Shown here in pieces: positions 42,791-51,820 of a stretch of DNA of 64,000 bases. The first letter of the stretch is position 1. Every line of letters begins with the position of its first letter. Source of the stretch: CATOSK01 sp034423195 (lineage in GTDB: Bacteria; Chloroflexota; Dehalococcoidia; Lucifugimonadales; UBA3495); the NCBI GenBank assembly GCA_034423195.1, contig DAOUIZ010000002.1:1-64000 (forward strand). The letters run 5' to 3'. The translations under genes and the position numbers were made by a program. The notes beneath the pieces were generated by a model. It made no database searches. It saw nothing but the letters and a program-made list of their open reading frames with translations, and was not told the origin of the DNA.

Positions 42791-44164
42791 TCAGGACGCG
42801 GCGGGGGTGGTCTGGGCCTCGCGGGGGAGGGAGTCTTCCCAGTTGGGTATGAGAACGCGGGATGAGGACTCCAGCAACAGGATGAAGACCACTCCGGCGA
42901 GACTGGCGGCAATGGAGATTATCCAGGCCAGATCATAGGAGCCGCCGCCCACGTCGATGAAGCCGAGGAAGCGCATGGGGACTTCGCCGTTCCTGAAGTC
43001 GTAGACAACGCCGCCGACGAGTCCTCCGGCGGCCATGCCGAAGCCGGAGCCGAGGTGCTGGAAGCCGAAGATGGAGCGCACGGGGCCCATCCCGTAGTAC
43101 TGGCGGTTGGCGATGAGGAAGGCCGACATCTCTCCGCCGAAGCCGATGCCGAAGAGGACGGCGAATAGATAGAACTCCCACGCCGCCTGGGCCCAGAAGA
43201 GCATGATCACCGTGACGCCCTGGAGGAAGTAGGGGAGGACCATGGTGGCCTTGGCGCCCCAGCGGTCGGCCAGGATGGGGATGAAGAGGCGGCTGCTGAC
43301 GCTGGCCATGGTGTAGATGGTGACGATCCAGGCGGCGGCGGCGAGGGACAGTCCCTGCTCGGTGGCGAAGAAGACGACGTGCCAGATGACGATGGCGTGC
43401 CCCATGCAGCCGAGGAAGTGGATGAAGGGGAGGTTCCAGAAGGCTCGGGTGCGGCGGGCGTGCTGGAGGAAGACCTTGCTGCGCAGCTTGGCGGTGGCGG
43501 CGTCGACGGGAACGGGGGCCGGTTCGTCTTCGGTGGCGCCCAGGGGCTTCATCCCCCGGTCGGCGGGCTCGCTGTGGAAGAAGAAAAGCAGGCCAAAGAG
43601 GATGGCGCCTCCGACAGCGGCGATGATCCAGAAGCCGACCTGCCATCCGGTGAGGGAGACCAGCAGGGCGAGAGCCGGGGCGGTGACGGAAGCGCCCATG
43701 CCCCCGATGGACTGCTGGATTCCGACGGCGACGCCGAGCTTCTTCTTGAACCAGGCGGCGACGGTGGTGGGGATGTTTACGGAGAAGAGGGCCTGGGCCA
43801 GTCCGAGGAGCAGGCTGTAGTAGATGTAGAGCTGCCAGAGTTCCTTGACGGTGCTGAGGAGGAGCATTCCGGCGACATATAAGGCGGCGGCGACGAAGAG
43901 GGAGGGACGCGCTCCGTAGCGGTCGCCGACCCAGCCGGAGACGGGGGAGAGGAGGGCGCTGGCAACGCTGCGGAAGACCTGGGCGAGCACGATGGCGGTG
44001 ACGCCCCAGGCGAAGTCGGTCTGGAGGACGACGAGGATGACGGCGAAGGCCTGGCTGACGAAGTTGGCGGTGACGCGGAGCATGGTGCCCATCCCGACGA
44101 CGAGCCAGGCGTAGTGGTACTGCTCACGCAGGGAGTTCATCCGGGCCGACAGGTCGATATTCAA
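42791..44164 (-). CDS. MFS transporter
   Basis: A 457-residue MFS protein with 12 hydrophobic segments. Helix 2-3 loop SGWVGDRYGARPSLFVAAAL and the second-half loop PILADRWGAKATMVL are typical. It is only distantly similar to the neighbouring MFS. Two perfect 65-base copies of the structured leader element lie just upstream, the nearest 12 bases from the start at 44164. Confidence 0.9.
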   Translation of the reverse strand: MNIDLSARMNSLREQYHYAWLVVGMGTMLRVTANFVSQAFAVILVVLQTDFAWGVTAIVLAQVFRSVASALLSPVSGWVGDRYGARPSLFVAAALYVAGMLLLSTVKELWQLYIYYSLLLGLAQALFSVNIPTTVAAWFKKKLGVAVGIQQSIGGMGASVTAPALALLVSLTGWQVGFWIIAAVGGAILFGLLFFFHSEPADRGMKPLGATEDEPAPVPVDAATAKLRSKVFLQHARRTRAFWNLPFIHFLGCMGHAIVIWHVVFFATEQGLSLAAAAWIVTIYTMASVSSRLFIPILADRWGAKATMVLPYFLQGVTVIMLFWAQAAWEFYLFAVLFGIGFGGEMSAFLIANRQYYGMGPVRSIFGFQHLGSGFGMAAGGLVGGVVYDFRNGEVPMRFLGFIDVGGGSYDLAWIISIAASLAGVVFILLLESSSRVLIPNWEDSLPREAQTTPAAS

Positions 44165-44176
44165 CCTTAATCCTCT

Positions 44177-44241
44177 AAGGGTCGCCGCTTTCGCTCGCGC
44201 TATTTCGGTAACTTGTCTAAAGCTCGCTGGGCGGCTCCGGT
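44177..44241 (-). promoter_or_regulatory. structured leader element, copy 8 (tandem, proximal)
   Basis: On the minus strand: outer stem GCCGC/GCGGC, loop TTAGACAAGTTACC and tail GACCCTTA. It lies 12 bases upstream of the MFS start at 44164. Confidence 0.65.
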
Positions 44242-44306
44242 AAGGGTCGCCGCTTTCGCTCGCGCTATTTCGGTAACTTGTCTAAAGCTCGCTGGGCGGC
44301 TCCGGT
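44242..44306 (-). promoter_or_regulatory. structured leader element, copy 9 (tandem, distal)
   Basis: An exact 65-base duplicate of the proximal copy, head to tail. The perfect identity implies a recent duplication. Confidence 0.7.
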
Positions 44307-44486
44307 CGCATTGGGAATCAGGACGGGGGGTGGTTGTGCCGGGCCGGAAGTCGTCGGGAAGAGGTTCCGACAAACCCACCATCCGCAATTGGGGCATTGT
44401 AACCACGGACGGGACGGGTGGCAAATGGGGAAGGAGAGGGCCGGGGTTTTCCGGTTGTGGGGGAAAGACGCGGGGTTACGGGTACT

Positions 44487-44506
44487 CTGGGGGATGCATC
44501 CCCCAG
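44487..44506. repeat. palindrome family B copy
   Basis: CTGGGGGATGCATCCCCCAG is downstream of the minus-strand membrane gene at 44613, flanked by GGGGTTACGG and ACCCCC. Confidence 0.6.
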
Positions 44507-44612
44507 ACCCCCTTTATGAGGCGGTGTTTCGAGGGAGAGAGTTGGTGGAGGCCAGGCATAGCGGGCGGTGGGCGGATATTGACGTCCACCCGCATAGAGG
44601 GGACGGGACGGG

Positions 44613-45164
44613 TTAGCCGAGGGCGATGACTCCCCGGCTGACCAGACCTTCCACCGTTTGCTGGATGGTCTCGCCGGACACGCCCAGCTCACCGGCAAGG
44701 CCGCTGATGGACAGATTGCCGTCGGACTGCGCCAGGCGTTCCATAATCTGCCGCTCCAGGTCGCTGAGTTCAGGGGGCGCAGGCGCAGCCGGGGGAGGCG
44801 GTGGTGCTGGGGGAGCCTGCTGGGGCTGGGGCGAGGATGGGACCGGAGGCGGCGGGGCCGCCTGCTGGGGGGCAGGCGAGGGTGGGGGAGGCGATGGGGA
44901 ATAGCCGGGGCCGGTCTGGGCGGCGCCCTGGCCGCGCAAGCCGGCGAGTCCTCCAGCGGAGCGAAGTAGCATGAAGCCCACAACTCCGCCAACAATCAGG
45001 GAAATTAGCAGCAGGAGCGCGAAGAACAACCACCCGAACAGGGCGCCGAGGAAGCTGCCGCCCAGGAAACTGGCTGCCAGTCCGCCGAACAAGGTCGTCC
45101 GGTTATAGCCGCCGACCAACTCGGCCAGCTGGTCGGCGGTTCTATTCAGGTTATCCATGTTCAT
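44613..45164 (-). CDS. membrane protein with Pro-rich linker and winged-helix-like C-terminus
   Basis: The 183-residue protein has two hydrophobic segments (about 26-67), a Pro/Ala/Gln-rich linker (85-130) and a C-terminal LSISGLAGELGVSGETIQQTVEGLVSRGVI, which resembles a winged helix with a helix-turn-helix. The combination suggests a membrane-tethered DNA- or protein-binding domain. It shares strand and a 20-base gap with the next gene. Confidence 0.6.
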   Translation of the reverse strand: MNMDNLNRTADQLAELVGGYNRTTLFGGLAASFLGGSFLGALFGWLFFALLLLISLIVGGVVGFMLLRSAGGLAGLRGQGAAQTGPGYSPSPPPPSPAPQQAAPPPPVPSSPQPQQAPPAPPPPPAAPAPPELSDLERQIMERLAQSDGNLSISGLAGELGVSGETIQQTVEGLVSRGVIALG

Positions 45165-45184
45165 AACTGGGGTACCTCGCTTGA

Positions 45185-45661
45185 TCAGGGGTTCAACGTG
45201 ACCCGGACCGGGGCCGACGGCGGGGGCTGGCGAAGAAGAGCCTGGCGGGCCCCTTCAACTGTATCGATCAACTCGAGCTGGCCACTGGCGCCCCCAAGCA
45301 GCCTATCGCTGTACATTACCATCCGCCCGCCACCGGCGGTAAACACCAGCGTGTTATCCCGCGACAAGAACCACACGAGGAGGACGATAAGGCCCGGAAT
45401 GACGCAGGCTATCAGCCCGAGGACAAGTGCGATTGCCCAACCCCTGGTGAAATCCTTCCGGGTACTCGATTGAGTCACCGAATCGATTTTATCCAACGGA
45501 AGGTATTCCGAGCCCGAGTACCCGCCCCCGGAGTAGGTCAGGGCCAGCCGGTGGGAGGTCACGGTAACGTAGGCGTCGTCATCATCACGCCATGCTGCGA
45601 CATTTCGCCCGACTGTGCTGGTCCACGCCACGGTTTCCCCTGGCATTAAGTGTAACGGCAT
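45185..45661 (-). CDS. PH-like domain membrane protein
   Basis: The 158-residue protein has a beta-rich N-terminal part (VTVTSHRLALTYSGGGY), which resembles a bacterial PH domain, a hydrophobic segment (75-100), and more beta-strands after it (NTLVFTAGGGRMVMYSD). It is next to and upstream of the winged-helix membrane protein, so the two may form a membrane complex. Family uncertain. Confidence 0.65.
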   Translation of the reverse strand: MPLHLMPGETVAWTSTVGRNVAAWRDDDDAYVTVTSHRLALTYSGGGYSGSEYLPLDKIDSVTQSSTRKDFTRGWAIALVLGLIACVIPGLIVLLVWFLSRDNTLVFTAGGGRMVMYSDRLLGGASGQLELIDTVEGARQALLRQPPPSAPVRVTLNP

Positions 45662-46105
45662 AGAAACTCCTGTGGGTCCGCTGGTCTTTGCCGCCGGATG
45701 GCAACCGGAGCCTCAGCCCGGTACCGGCGACTTTTTCCGCAACATTGCGCCCATACCAGCTATGAATTCAAACGAGGCAACAGGGCGATATGCTGATCAA
45801 ATCCTTCTCAATTAACAAGAATCGAGGTTAGTAAACCAGCAAACTGCGAAGGAAATTGCCTGAAATTGGTAGTACGAAATAATGATTCCGTAATGCAAGC
45901 ATTATAGCAGCACACGGGAAGGTAGGCAAATTATAGTTGGAGGAGCAACTATTCACGCTCGGGAGTATCCAAAGGCAGGACGGTCCTGGACGCAGGAAGA
46001 CGTCACCCGAATTGCAAGGCTGCCTGAGGCAACCATAGTCGAGCCGGGCTTTGACTGTGGAAGTATAATCGCCGGGGAGCCAGATATATCGGACAAGGAC
46101 CGGAA
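45662..46105. other. intergenic stretch before the helicase, no gene seen
   Basis: A 444-base gap, more AT-rich than surrounding DNA. TATAAT occurs at 46064-46069, 36 bases before the helicase start, with no good -35 box. No repeat family or coding frame was found. Confidence 0.5.
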
Positions 46106-48331
46106 GTGACGGGACTGCGCGATTACCAACAACGGCTATTGGAGGTGGCGGAAGTTGCTTTGCAACCTTCCGAGGCTCGGGTGATGCTGCAATTGCCCAC
46201 CGGAGGGGGCAAGACTCATGTCGCCGGGGCACTGTTAAGACGCTGGCTGCGCGACGGACGCAAGGCTGTTTGGCTCACCCACCGCACCGAATTAGTCGAA
46301 CAGACTCGTCAAATGCTGGCCGATGCCGGAGTATCCGCCATCAACCCGGCCTGGCGGCCGGGTGACGACGCGCCGTTCATTTCAAACGGCGTAGTGATAC
46401 TGATGGCGCAGACCGTCGGCAGGCGAACCAACCAGATGCTAATCTGGGACAAGTACGATAGTGCAGACCTGCTGGTGATAGACGAAGCGCATCATGCCAC
46501 CGCCGACGGTTGGGAGCGGGCGATAAACCAGTGGCCGGGGCAGGTTATGGGCCTTACCGCAACCCCTTGGCGGCTGTCGAAGGCCGAGGGGTTCAACCAC
46601 CTATTCAAGAAACTGCTGCCCGGTCCCCAAGTCAGCGAGCTTCAAGCCGGAGGCTGGTTGTGCCGAGCCCGCGTCCTTATACCAAAGCCGGAAGAAGTTA
46701 TACGCGGCGGGGCGAAAAATGTCATCGGAGAATACTTCGAATCCGGAATCGAGCAAGCCAACCGGGAGCGCCCCGATGTCCTGACCGCGGGCGCATTGCG
46801 TTTCTGGCGGTTCCACGCCGCGGAACGCCAGACCATCGTGTACGCCATTTCCCAAGACCACGCGCGCAACCTGACGGCGGTATTCAATGAGGCTGGCATC
46901 CCCGCCGCTGTAATGCTGAGTAACACGCCGCACCAGGAACGGACCGAGGCCATCGAGTCCTTCAGCAAAGGGACCCTCCGCGTCCTGGTCAACGTCGCGG
47001 TCGCCACTGAAGGTTTTGACCTTCCCGACGCTTCCTGCGTGGTAATCACCCGGCCCACGATGAGCCTAGCGCTGTATCTGCAAATGGTGGGGCGCGGTTT
47101 GCGGCCCAAAGCCGACGGCGGCAGTTGTCTGGTCCTAGACCTTGCCGGCAACGCCGAAACTCACGGGATGCCGGAGGAAAACCGGGAGTGGACCTTATCG
47201 CCTCGCGGCAACGACCCTAGCGGCGACGCTCCAGTCATCCGGTGCGAGAAATGCGACGCCGTTTCGCCGGCGGGAAGCCATTTCTGCGGCTTTTGCCAGA
47301 CGCCCTTCGGCAAGGATTGCCTGCGCTGCGGCAGGTGGCGCGGCTGGGAACGCTGGAAATACGAAAATCACTGCGGCGAGATGCACGAACTCGTATGCGA
47401 CCTTTGTCACTTCGACGCCCACATTGAGGCGCAATTGCCTATTACCGATGAACTGCGGAGGTTGACTGATATGGAGCCGGACCTGGACGCTGCCTTGTGG
47501 AATCTGCTGGAAGAGGAACTGAGACGAGTTAGCAGCGCGACCGAAGGACAAAAGCGTGAGTTGCGCTCCCGGATTTCCGATAGAGAATCGGAGTTAGACA
47601 GCGAAAGCCTGCTCCAATCGTTCAAGGTTCATATCGCCGCATTACCGGAAGAAGGACGTCCCAAAAGTCAGTTGGAAGAATACCGTCTATTCCCCGATTG
47701 GGAAGCCGGTCTCCATCAAGAGCTTTCAGACTGGAAAGCCGAACTGGAGAAATTGGAAGCGATAGTTCCCGATCGACGTGTCATCTACAACAACGCCAAA
47801 GAGCGTGTCCTGCGGGCGCTGGATGACCAATCCATGCAAGCCGGGTTGCTTCCGCGAACAACGGGCCGCCGGGAAGCACCGACGCGAAGGACGATAGCGC
47901 AAAACCCTAGCCCTGCTCCAGTGAATTTGGCCGGATGGGTAAGTTTAACTGATGTAGTCGAATGGTTCCAAAAGAAGCCAGATAAGTCCCCGCCATCTAA
48001 GCCATTGAGAATTCGAGACGTGAAGGGAAACGAAATACCCGTATACAGTTGGGCTAGCCTCCTCAAAGAAACCGCTGACTGGTTGGTAAGAGAGGGTTAT
48101 CTGACTTCGGACAAATGTCCTGTTGCCGTTGGAAATATGGACAGGCGATACTTAATCAACTCACACCCCATGCACCCAAATGGGCGAACATTCACTACCA
48201 AAAACGCAAGACTCTCCAATGGTTTCCACATTGAACTTCAGTGGGAACCGAAGTCTATTGCTCTGCGTTGCAGCCAATTGCTTGCCAAATTTGGCCAAGA
48301 CCCGGAGCAGTTTCAGGTACTGCTGCAATAA
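46106..48331 (+). CDS. DEAH-box superfamily 2 helicase with two zinc ribbons
   Basis: The start is GTG at 46106. The 741-residue protein has PTGGGKT (31-37), DEAH (126-129), TATP (151-154) and QMVGRGLRPK (326-335), the motifs of SSL2-like helicases. After the helicase core two zinc ribbons follow: C380/C383/C394/C397 and C405/C408/(C423)/C431/C434. The middle region is a coiled coil, then a C-terminal part I cannot place (RTFTTKNARLSNGFHIEL). Such helicases occur alone in restriction and phage-defence settings. Lower GC suggests transfer. Confidence 0.85.
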   Translation: MTGLRDYQQRLLEVAEVALQPSEARVMLQLPTGGGKTHVAGALLRRWLRDGRKAVWLTHRTELVEQTRQMLADAGVSAINPAWRPGDDAPFISNGVVILMAQTVGRRTNQMLIWDKYDSADLLVIDEAHHATADGWERAINQWPGQVMGLTATPWRLSKAEGFNHLFKKLLPGPQVSELQAGGWLCRARVLIPKPEEVIRGGAKNVIGEYFESGIEQANRERPDVLTAGALRFWRFHAAERQTIVYAISQDHARNLTAVFNEAGIPAAVMLSNTPHQERTEAIESFSKGTLRVLVNVAVATEGFDLPDASCVVITRPTMSLALYLQMVGRGLRPKADGGSCLVLDLAGNAETHGMPEENREWTLSPRGNDPSGDAPVIRCEKCDAVSPAGSHFCGFCQTPFGKDCLRCGRWRGWERWKYENHCGEMHELVCDLCHFDAHIEAQLPITDELRRLTDMEPDLDAALWNLLEEELRRVSSATEGQKRELRSRISDRESELDSESLLQSFKVHIAALPEEGRPKSQLEEYRLFPDWEAGLHQELSDWKAELEKLEAIVPDRRVIYNNAKERVLRALDDQSMQAGLLPRTTGRREAPTRRTIAQNPSPAPVNLAGWVSLTDVVEWFQKKPDKSPPSKPLRIRDVKGNEIPVYSWASLLKETADWLVREGYLTSDKCPVAVGNMDRRYLINSHPMHPNGRTFTTKNARLSNGFHIELQWEPKSIALRCSQLLAKFGQDPEQFQVLLQ

Positions 48332-48389
48332 CCCGCGCGACGTTGAAACCAAATCGCTGCCACTTGGCAATTCGCGAAAGGGGGCCTTC

Positions 48390-49520
48390 ATGGGCTGGTC
48401 GCAGCATCACAAGAATGGGTTGATTTACTATGCCCCGCAGCACTGTTTCCGGGGGTATACGCTGACGACCAACGTCGGGGGGAAGTGGGCTAACCTGCTG
48501 GATATGGAAGGGCGGGTGTGCCATCGCTGGGACTTTTCCGAGGGGATCGAGTACGCGAAGCTGCTGCCCTACGGGACGCTGCTGGTGAGAACCGGTCCTG
48601 CGGAGGACGCGGGCGGGGCAGAACGGATCGGGGGGTCGTCGGGGGCGCTGGTGGAGCTGGACTGGGATGGGAACGAGGTGTGGAGCTACCGGAATCCGAT
48701 GGTGCATCACGACTACCAGCGGCTGCCCAACGGGAACACGCTGTCGCTGGAGTTTGAGTTAATCTCCGCCGAGCTAACCGCCCGGGTGCAGGGCGGGATG
48801 CGCGGCGAAGAGGAACCGGAGCGGATGTTCGGGGACGTGGTGAAGGAGGTGGCTCCCGACGGTTCCGTCCTGAACGAGTGGCGGTCGTGGGAACACCTGG
48901 ACGTGGAGGAGGACGTAATCTGCCCGCTGGAGGAGCGGCGGGAGTGGACCCACGGGAACTCGGTGAACCTGACGCCGGACGGTCATATAATCATCAGCTT
49001 CCGGCTGACCAGCACGGTGGGGATTGTGGACCGGAGCGACGGGCGTTTCCGGTGGAAGTGGGGGCCAGGGGAGATCTACCACCAGCACCATCCGACCCAG
49101 CTGGAGAACGGGAACGTGCTGCTGTTCGACAATGGCGGGCACCGTCCCCGGTCGACGTATTCGCGGGTGCTGGAGGTGAATCCCAGTACCAACGCTATCG
49201 AGTGGGAGTACCGGGGAGACCCGCCGATTTCCTTCCACAGCCCCAACATCAGCAGCGCGGACCGGCTGCCCAACGGGAACACGCTGGTCTGCGAGGGAGC
49301 GCCGGGGCGGGCTTTCGAGGTGACTCCGGCGGGGCAGATTGTGTGGGAGTACGTCAATCCGTTCTACGCGCCCGGAGGACGGGTGGCCGGCGGGAACCCG
49401 GGAGACATGACCAACGCGATGTTCCGGGCGCACCGGTACGCGCCGGACTTTCCGGGGTTGAGCGGGAGGGACCTGGACCCGGGGAGGTACGGGAACCTGA
49501 ACCGGCTGTACGGGGGATGA
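48390..49520 (+). CDS. arylsulfotransferase (ASST)-like beta-propeller protein
   Basis: ATG 48390 is preceded by AAAGGGGG; the longer frame from 48180 overlaps the helicase. The 376-residue protein resembles arylsulfotransferases: QHHKNGLIYYAPQHCFRGYT, YRNPMVHHDYQRLPNGNTLS and HHPTQLENGNVLLFDNGG. The HHD and HHPT histidines are candidate catalytic residues. No signal peptide, so it is not a typical periplasmic ASST. It may act as a propeller on another sulfated or hydroxylated ligand. Confidence 0.78.
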   Translation: MGWSQHHKNGLIYYAPQHCFRGYTLTTNVGGKWANLLDMEGRVCHRWDFSEGIEYAKLLPYGTLLVRTGPAEDAGGAERIGGSSGALVELDWDGNEVWSYRNPMVHHDYQRLPNGNTLSLEFELISAELTARVQGGMRGEEEPERMFGDVVKEVAPDGSVLNEWRSWEHLDVEEDVICPLEERREWTHGNSVNLTPDGHIIISFRLTSTVGIVDRSDGRFRWKWGPGEIYHQHHPTQLENGNVLLFDNGGHRPRSTYSRVLEVNPSTNAIEWEYRGDPPISFHSPNISSADRLPNGNTLVCEGAPGRAFEVTPAGQIVWEYVNPFYAPGGRVAGGNPGDMTNAMFRAHRYAPDFPGLSGRDLDPGRYGNLNRLYGG

Positions 49521-49630
49521 ATTCGATCAAAACCCGGGAGTCAAAACCCAAGAGTGCAGCCGACTCAGGCGATTGCACGGGATTAGCCGGAAATGCGGCC
49601 AGCGGGTGCGGCGGGAAAGAGGCGGCCGGG

Positions 49631-50158
49631 CTAAGAGAAAAAGGCCATGAAGGCGATGATGATGCCAACGCCGGCAAAGACCATGGCTCCCAGCTTGATG
49701 GTCATGCGCTGTTCCAGGGACTTCATTTCAGCTTGGGTCCGCGCCTCGAGAGCCCTGATCTCGGATGCCATCTGCTGCTCGAAGGCGTTAAACCGAGTTT
49801 CGATACGCCCTTCGAAGGCATCCATCCGGGCGGTGGTATTCTGTTCAAAGGCGTCAAGCCGGGTTTCGATGCGCTCTTCGAAAGCGTCCATCCGGGCGGT
49901 GATGCGCTCTTCGAAGGCATCCATACGGACCGTGGTATGCTCTTCAAAGGCGTCAAGCCGGGTGGTGATGCGCTCCTCGAAGGCGTCCATCCGAACCGTG
50001 GACCGTTCCTCAAAGGAGCGGAGGTCGGAGGAGGTGGCAACGTTTTCGCCGACGGCGCTGCCCACCATTTCGACCACAGCCTCGGCTTGGGACTCTTCGA
50101 ATCCGGCTTCTTCGAGGCTCTTAACGGCTCGGTGAGTGTCGAAAAACAGGGCTGCCAA
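49631..50158 (-). CDS. hendecad-repeat coiled-coil membrane protein (CCDC90/DUF1640-like)
   Basis: The 175-residue protein has an N-terminal helical segment (FFDTHRAVKSLEEAGFEESQ), then nine consecutive 11-residue repeats from residue 53 to 151 (such as STVRMDAFEER, ITTRLDAFEEH, IETRLDAFEQN), and a membrane segment at the end (KLGAMVFAGVGIIIAFMAF). The DNA repeats with a period of 33 bases at 49706-50002. Hendecads give nearly straight coiled coils. Similar proteins support mitochondrial/bacterial membrane complexes; the partner is unknown. Confidence 0.85.
   Translation of the reverse strand: MAALFFDTHRAVKSLEEAGFEESQAEAVVEMVGSAVGENVATSSDLRSFEERSTVRMDAFEERITTRLDAFEEHTTVRMDAFEERITARMDAFEERIETRLDAFEQNTTARMDAFEGRIETRFNAFEQQMASEIRALEARTQAEMKSLEQRMTIKLGAMVFAGVGIIIAFMAFFS
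49706..50002 (-). repeat. 33-base tandem repeat encoding hendecads
   Basis: Nine in-frame units coding for RxDAFEExxT-type 11-mers. The best-conserved units differ by few bases, suggesting expansion by slippage. Confidence 0.85.
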
Positions 50159-50436
50159 AAAGGGTCCTTTGTGCTGGACGGGTTCCTATGAAACTGCGGA
50201 CGCCCCGTCGGCGAGCAGATTGCTGCAACAAGGCAATTGTAGCGGGCAGCCGACTGGTCAACAAGGGGCATCGAGCGGCTCCGTCAATTGACACGAATTG
50301 GCGCAGTGGGTAGGATTGCGCCAAACGCCGGGGGCGGGATGACGGTGAGACAGACCCGATTCCACGGCGGCCGCAAAACCGTTTTCCAGGCCTTCAACGA
50401 CACCATTTACCACCCAGACACATGAGGGAGGGACCT
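50159..50436. other. divergent intergenic region without gene
   Basis: About 280 bases between the hendecad gene (-) and a hydrolase gene (+). No promoter box or repeat family was recognised. Confidence 0.4.
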
Positions 50437-51231
50437 ATGTTTGTACGACGCGACCTTACGGATTCAGTTCCCACTCCGGAAGGGAACATGCACTTCGTGA
50501 AGCAGGGGAGCGGCTATCCCCTGGTGATGCTGCATCCCCTGGGGACATCGACCTGGGCGTGGCACACGGTCATCGACGCGCTGAGCCAGCATTTCACTTG
50601 CTATGCCTTCGACATGCTGGGGCACGGCGAGTCGGACAAGCCGAACCGCCACTTCAACATTCCCGACTACGCGCGGGCGCTGGACCATGCCTGCCAGCTG
50701 ATGAACATTCACCGGGGGCACTACGTGGGGAACTCGGTGGGAGCCTGTCTGGCCACGGAGATGGCGGCGAGCTACCCGGAGCGGCTGGACAAGCTGGCCC
50801 TGGTCGGGTGTCCGGTTTGGGACCCGCGGACGGCGGCGGCGAGGCTGGCGGAAGGCGCCGCCAACTTCGACGAGAACGGCCTTTCCAAGCCCCGCACTCT
50901 GGAGCAGATGAAGGAGCAGACCACCTTCGCCGAGCCCAGGCAGGAGTGGGTGGACGCCACCAACGAGACCCGCGCCCAGGCCGGCGTGTGGGTGAAGAAC
51001 CTGATGGAGTCGCTGGCTTCCTACGACATCATGTCCCGGCTGCCGATGGTCAAGGCCAGCTCAACGCTGGTGATGTACGGCGAGCACGACCGGCTGCGGG
51101 ACGGGGAGGAACTACTGCACAACAACATCGTCAACGCCAGCAAGACTGTCCTGCCCGGTCTGGGGCACATCCCCCAGATCGAGGACCCGGAGATGTTCGT
51201 CGACTCGCTGCTGTCTTTCCTTCAAACCTAG
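50437..51231 (+). CDS. alpha/beta hydrolase
   Basis: ATG 50437 is used because GGGAGGG precedes it; an ATG at 50422 has no site. The 264-residue protein has LHPLGTSTWAWHTV (oxyanion region), GNSVGA with nucleophile S100, GEHDRLRDG with the Asp and GLGHIPQIEDPE with the His. It belongs to the epoxide-hydrolase/haloperoxidase-like group; substrate unknown. Confidence 0.88.
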   Translation: MFVRRDLTDSVPTPEGNMHFVKQGSGYPLVMLHPLGTSTWAWHTVIDALSQHFTCYAFDMLGHGESDKPNRHFNIPDYARALDHACQLMNIHRGHYVGNSVGACLATEMAASYPERLDKLALVGCPVWDPRTAAARLAEGAANFDENGLSKPRTLEQMKEQTTFAEPRQEWVDATNETRAQAGVWVKNLMESLASYDIMSRLPMVKASSTLVMYGEHDRLRDGEELLHNNIVNASKTVLPGLGHIPQIEDPEMFVDSLLSFLQT

Positions 51232-51296
51232 TCTGGGGAGGGGCATCCAACGGCATTGACGCAAACCGATATTGATTGCAACTGGGGAGTGAGCAA

Positions 51297-51746
51297 ATGG
51301 CTGGCAATTCATTCACATCATGGGTCCACGGCTCCACCATGCAGGTGGAGTACCCCGGCCGCCTGACCAACGTGCGGCACACCGGTCCCTTTGTCCGCAT
51401 TGAAGGGGCGGAAGGGCAGAACACCTGGGTACATTTTCCGGTCCCGACGCCGACGGTGACCAACGGGACGAAGGTGAAGGCGGAGGCGGCGCTGGTGAGT
51501 TTCCGCACCCAGCAGTTCGCGGCGGTGAAGGAAGTCATCGTCTACGACGGCGAGAAGCGCATCGCCGAACACATGGACGTCGACCTGAAGGGAAATCACC
51601 TGGACGGTCGGTTTGAGATTCCCGGAACTCCCGAGGTGGAGAAGGGGCTGAACATCGTGGTCGGCGTTACCTTCGACTACGGATCCCCGACCATCCGCTC
51701 CATGCAGATTGAGATCGTGGGAGCGGGGATCGAGTTCCAGGGATAG
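51297..51746 (+). CDS. conserved hypothetical protein (149 aa)
   Basis: A beta-rich protein with QVEYPGRLTNVRHTGPFVRI at the start and FRTQQFAAVKEVIVYDGEKR in the middle. It contains no catalytic or membrane motif. It lies 65 bases after the hydrolase and 74 bases before the luciferase-like gene, all in the same direction, so it may be part of their operon. No family name offered. Confidence 0.6.
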   Translation: MAGNSFTSWVHGSTMQVEYPGRLTNVRHTGPFVRIEGAEGQNTWVHFPVPTPTVTNGTKVKAEAALVSFRTQQFAAVKEVIVYDGEKRIAEHMDVDLKGNHLDGRFEIPGTPEVEKGLNIVVGVTFDYGSPTIRSMQIEIVGAGIEFQG

Positions 51747-51820
51747 CCCTTTAGAGGTACCCACAGAGGCATCCCCGGCATTCCATCACCGCTCGGGCGG
51801 GAAAACCGGGAGGCAGAGTT

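Noticed and set aside
45828..46232. A 134-codon minus-strand frame
   Set aside because: It overlaps the helicase start antisense and has no coding features.
49706..50002. CRISPR-like array from regularly spaced 33-base units
   Set aside because: The units are contiguous and in-frame within a coiled-coil gene, with no spacers.
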